This document shows, one piece after another, positions 53,351 to 64,000 of a DNA stretch of 64,000 bases. The notes beneath the pieces are model-generated. The model searched no databases. It was not told the origin of the DNA and saw only the letters and a program-made list of their open reading frames with translations. Both the position numbers and the translations under genes were made by a program. Position 1 is the first letter of the stretch. Every line of letters begins with the position of its first letter. Origin of the DNA: Streptomyces sp. DSM 15324 (GTDB lineage Bacteria; Actinomycetota; Actinomycetes; Streptomycetales; Streptomycetaceae); the NCBI RefSeq assembly GCF_001514285.1, contig NZ_KQ949035.1, positions 223,104 through 287,103 on the forward strand, written 5' to 3'.

Positions 53351-53381
53351 CCGGGCCCCCGCCGCGGGCGCGGGGGCCCGG
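53351..53381. terminator. Second hairpin facing the minus-strand genes
   Basis: CCGGGCCCCCGC-N7-GCGGGGGCCCGG, a perfect 12-bp stem directly after the stop of the convergent KASIII-like gene. Confidence 0.7.
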
Positions 53382-53386
53382 GGGCG

Positions 53387-54433
53387 TCAGGACCGGGCCC
53401 ACTCCGGGATCTCCAGGATGGTGAGCACGGCCGAGGTGGAGACCCAGCCGGCCGCCGACGTCGTCATCAGGACGTTGTCGCCGGGGGACACCAGCCCGTT
53501 GGTGAGCAGGTGGTTCAGGGAGACCGCCATGTCGCAGGCGCCCATGTGACCGTATTCCTTGCCGAAGTGGGCGGTGGAGCGCGACATCGGCAGGCCCAGC
53601 GGCTGCATCTTCGTCTGCTCGACCATGAGGGAGTCGCTGTTCGCGGCGACCACCCAGCGCAGGTCCGACGCGTTCAGCCCCGCGTCCACCAGTGAGCGGT
53701 GCACCAGGTCCAGCTCGAAGTCGCGGATCATCTCCATGCACTTGTCGAGCGGCATGACGTGCTGGTTGAAGTACATCAGCAGGTCCATCGTGCCGGAGGC
53801 CTTGCGCTCCTCCCCGCGGAACGGCAGCAGCGACTCCTGCCCGCGGTGCCACTGCTCCAGCTCCGGCATGGTCCCGGAGTTCACCGCCCGCAGCGCCGCG
53901 AACCCGCCCTCGCCGCTGAGCAGGACGGCGGCGCCGCCGTCGCTGGCGGTGAACCCGGTGCCGAAGCCGCGCCACCGGTCGATGAGCGGGCTGGTGAAGT
54001 TCTCCGCCGCCGTCACCAGCGCGGTCTCGGCGCCCGCGGCTCCCGTCAGCTGTCCGACGGCAACCTCGATGCCGGCGAGCAGCCCGTTGGAGTGCTGGCG
54101 CACGTCCGTGCTCGCCACCCCGCTCGCACCCAGCTCGCGCAGCACGTACCCGGGCGGGTAGAAGCCCTCGGGGCCGTGCTGCACGGCGGTGCAGTGGACG
54201 TGGTAGTCGAGGTCGTCGATCTCGTTGTCCGAGCGCCGGAACGCGTGCCGGGCGGCGAGCACGGCCATGTCGAGCGCGGGCATGTCGCCGGCGATGTAGG
54301 CGGCGGTGAGCCCGGTCGCGTACTGGATGGAGAACTCGTCGTAGAGCCCCTGCTCGACGGCCTCCTCGACAGTCACCCGCTGCTCCGGGATGTAGACCCC
54401 GACCGTGTCGACGTAGACGCCGTTCGTCTTCAT
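53387..54433 (-). CDS. KASIII-fold acyltransferase with Ser in place of the active-site Cys
   Basis: 348 aa with the thiolase fold of FabH-like enzymes. At the usual Cys position (A-C-A/S-G-F) it reads QHSNGLLAGI, so the nucleophile is Ser; the usual HQAN is AANS, and the Asn region reads YGHMGACD, giving a His and Asp. A Ser-His-Asp set is what is known in the DpsC/CerJ-like branch, which selects starters or transfers acyl groups (CerJ malonylates a sugar) instead of condensing. Downstream of the PKS by 79 bases on the same strand. Likely a chain-transfer or sugar-acylating enzyme; the donor is unknown. Confidence 0.82.
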   Translation of the reverse strand: MKTNGVYVDTVGVYIPEQRVTVEEAVEQGLYDEFSIQYATGLTAAYIAGDMPALDMAVLAARHAFRRSDNEIDDLDYHVHCTAVQHGPEGFYPPGYVLRELGASGVASTDVRQHSNGLLAGIEVAVGQLTGAAGAETALVTAAENFTSPLIDRWRGFGTGFTASDGGAAVLLSGEGGFAALRAVNSGTMPELEQWHRGQESLLPFRGEERKASGTMDLLMYFNQHVMPLDKCMEMIRDFELDLVHRSLVDAGLNASDLRWVVAANSDSLMVEQTKMQPLGLPMSRSTAHFGKEYGHMGACDMAVSLNHLLTNGLVSPGDNVLMTTSAAGWVSTSAVLTILEIPEWARS

Positions 54434-54512
54434 CTGTGGCTGTTCTCCTTGAGTGTCGTGTCGTTCGGGTGGTGGTGTCGGGGTCGGCCGGGCGACGGGC
54501 GGGACGCCCGTG

Positions 54513-64000
<9,488 letters not shown>

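Noticed and set aside
53387..54433. Calling the KASIII-like gene a fabH for fatty acid initiation
   Set aside because: The active-site Cys, HQAN His and Asn are all replaced, so it cannot be a standard condensing enzyme.

Overview
The window is high-GC actinobacterial DNA and almost certainly from Streptomyces. Pointers are a conservon (cvnABCD), a bldA-type TTA codon in a response regulator, several LAL-type LuxR regulators, secreted xylan-degrading enzymes and the end of a large modular type I polyketide synthase (PKS). Both ends cut genes: a flavin/F420-type oxidoreductase at base 1 and the PKS at base 64000.

Layout. 1-5.6 kb: a partial PPOX-fold enzyme, the minus-strand conservon cvnA-cvnB-cvnC-cvnD and an MHYT membrane protein. 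5.7-10.9 kb: housekeeping and hypothetical genes (methyltransferase, hydrolase divergent from a PadR regulator, MpaB/DUF2236 oxygenase-like protein, small membrane proteins). 11-15 kb: a xylose unit with xylA divergent from xylB and a ROK repressor (xylR) downstream. 15.2-18.9 kb: a secreted amidase, then a GAF-domain regulator beside an acetaldehyde-type aldehyde dehydrogenase. 18.9-27.2 kb: a patchwork with many broken genes, a DUF1963 protein, an unknown membrane-anchored protein, a GT4 glycosyltransferase, a PAS-LuxR regulator and a ThiF-nitroreductase (Rv1355c/MoeY-like) gene split by an in-frame TGA. 27.3-28.8 kb: an RNA ligase resembling the RLIG1/DUF5565 family with an AT-hook/ribbon-helix-helix-like N-terminus, apparently leaderless, then a membrane PH-like protein. 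28.9-31.6 kb: divergent GH10 xylanase and GH62 arabinofuranosidase around a palindrome-rich control region.

32.2-64 kb looks like a regulatory block leading into a polyketide gene cluster: a PucR-type regulator, a TTA-containing OmpR response regulator with its histidine kinase, a second orphan kinase, and three large LAL-type ATPases. Two of the LALs have Arg in place of the Walker A Lys, and the middle one has no LuxR DNA-binding domain. Next come a type II thioesterase, a metallophosphoesterase translationally coupled to a 4'-phosphopantetheinyl transferase, two deoxysugar genes (NDP-hexose 2,3-dehydratase and an epimerase/ketoreductase), an ABC-2 exporter, a KASIII-fold acyltransferase with a Ser-His-Asp-type site, and the last two modules of the PKS. 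The product is therefore probably a glycosylated, possibly acylated polyketide; I cannot name it.

The most unusual point is the final PKS module (54.5-59.4 kb). KS and ACP keep their active-site residues, but AT (GHSxG changed to GRGLG and shortened), DH and KR have all lost catalytic residues, and there is no thioesterase domain. The preceding module has a malonyl-type AT, a DH with the catalytic His replaced by Arg, and an intact B-type KR.
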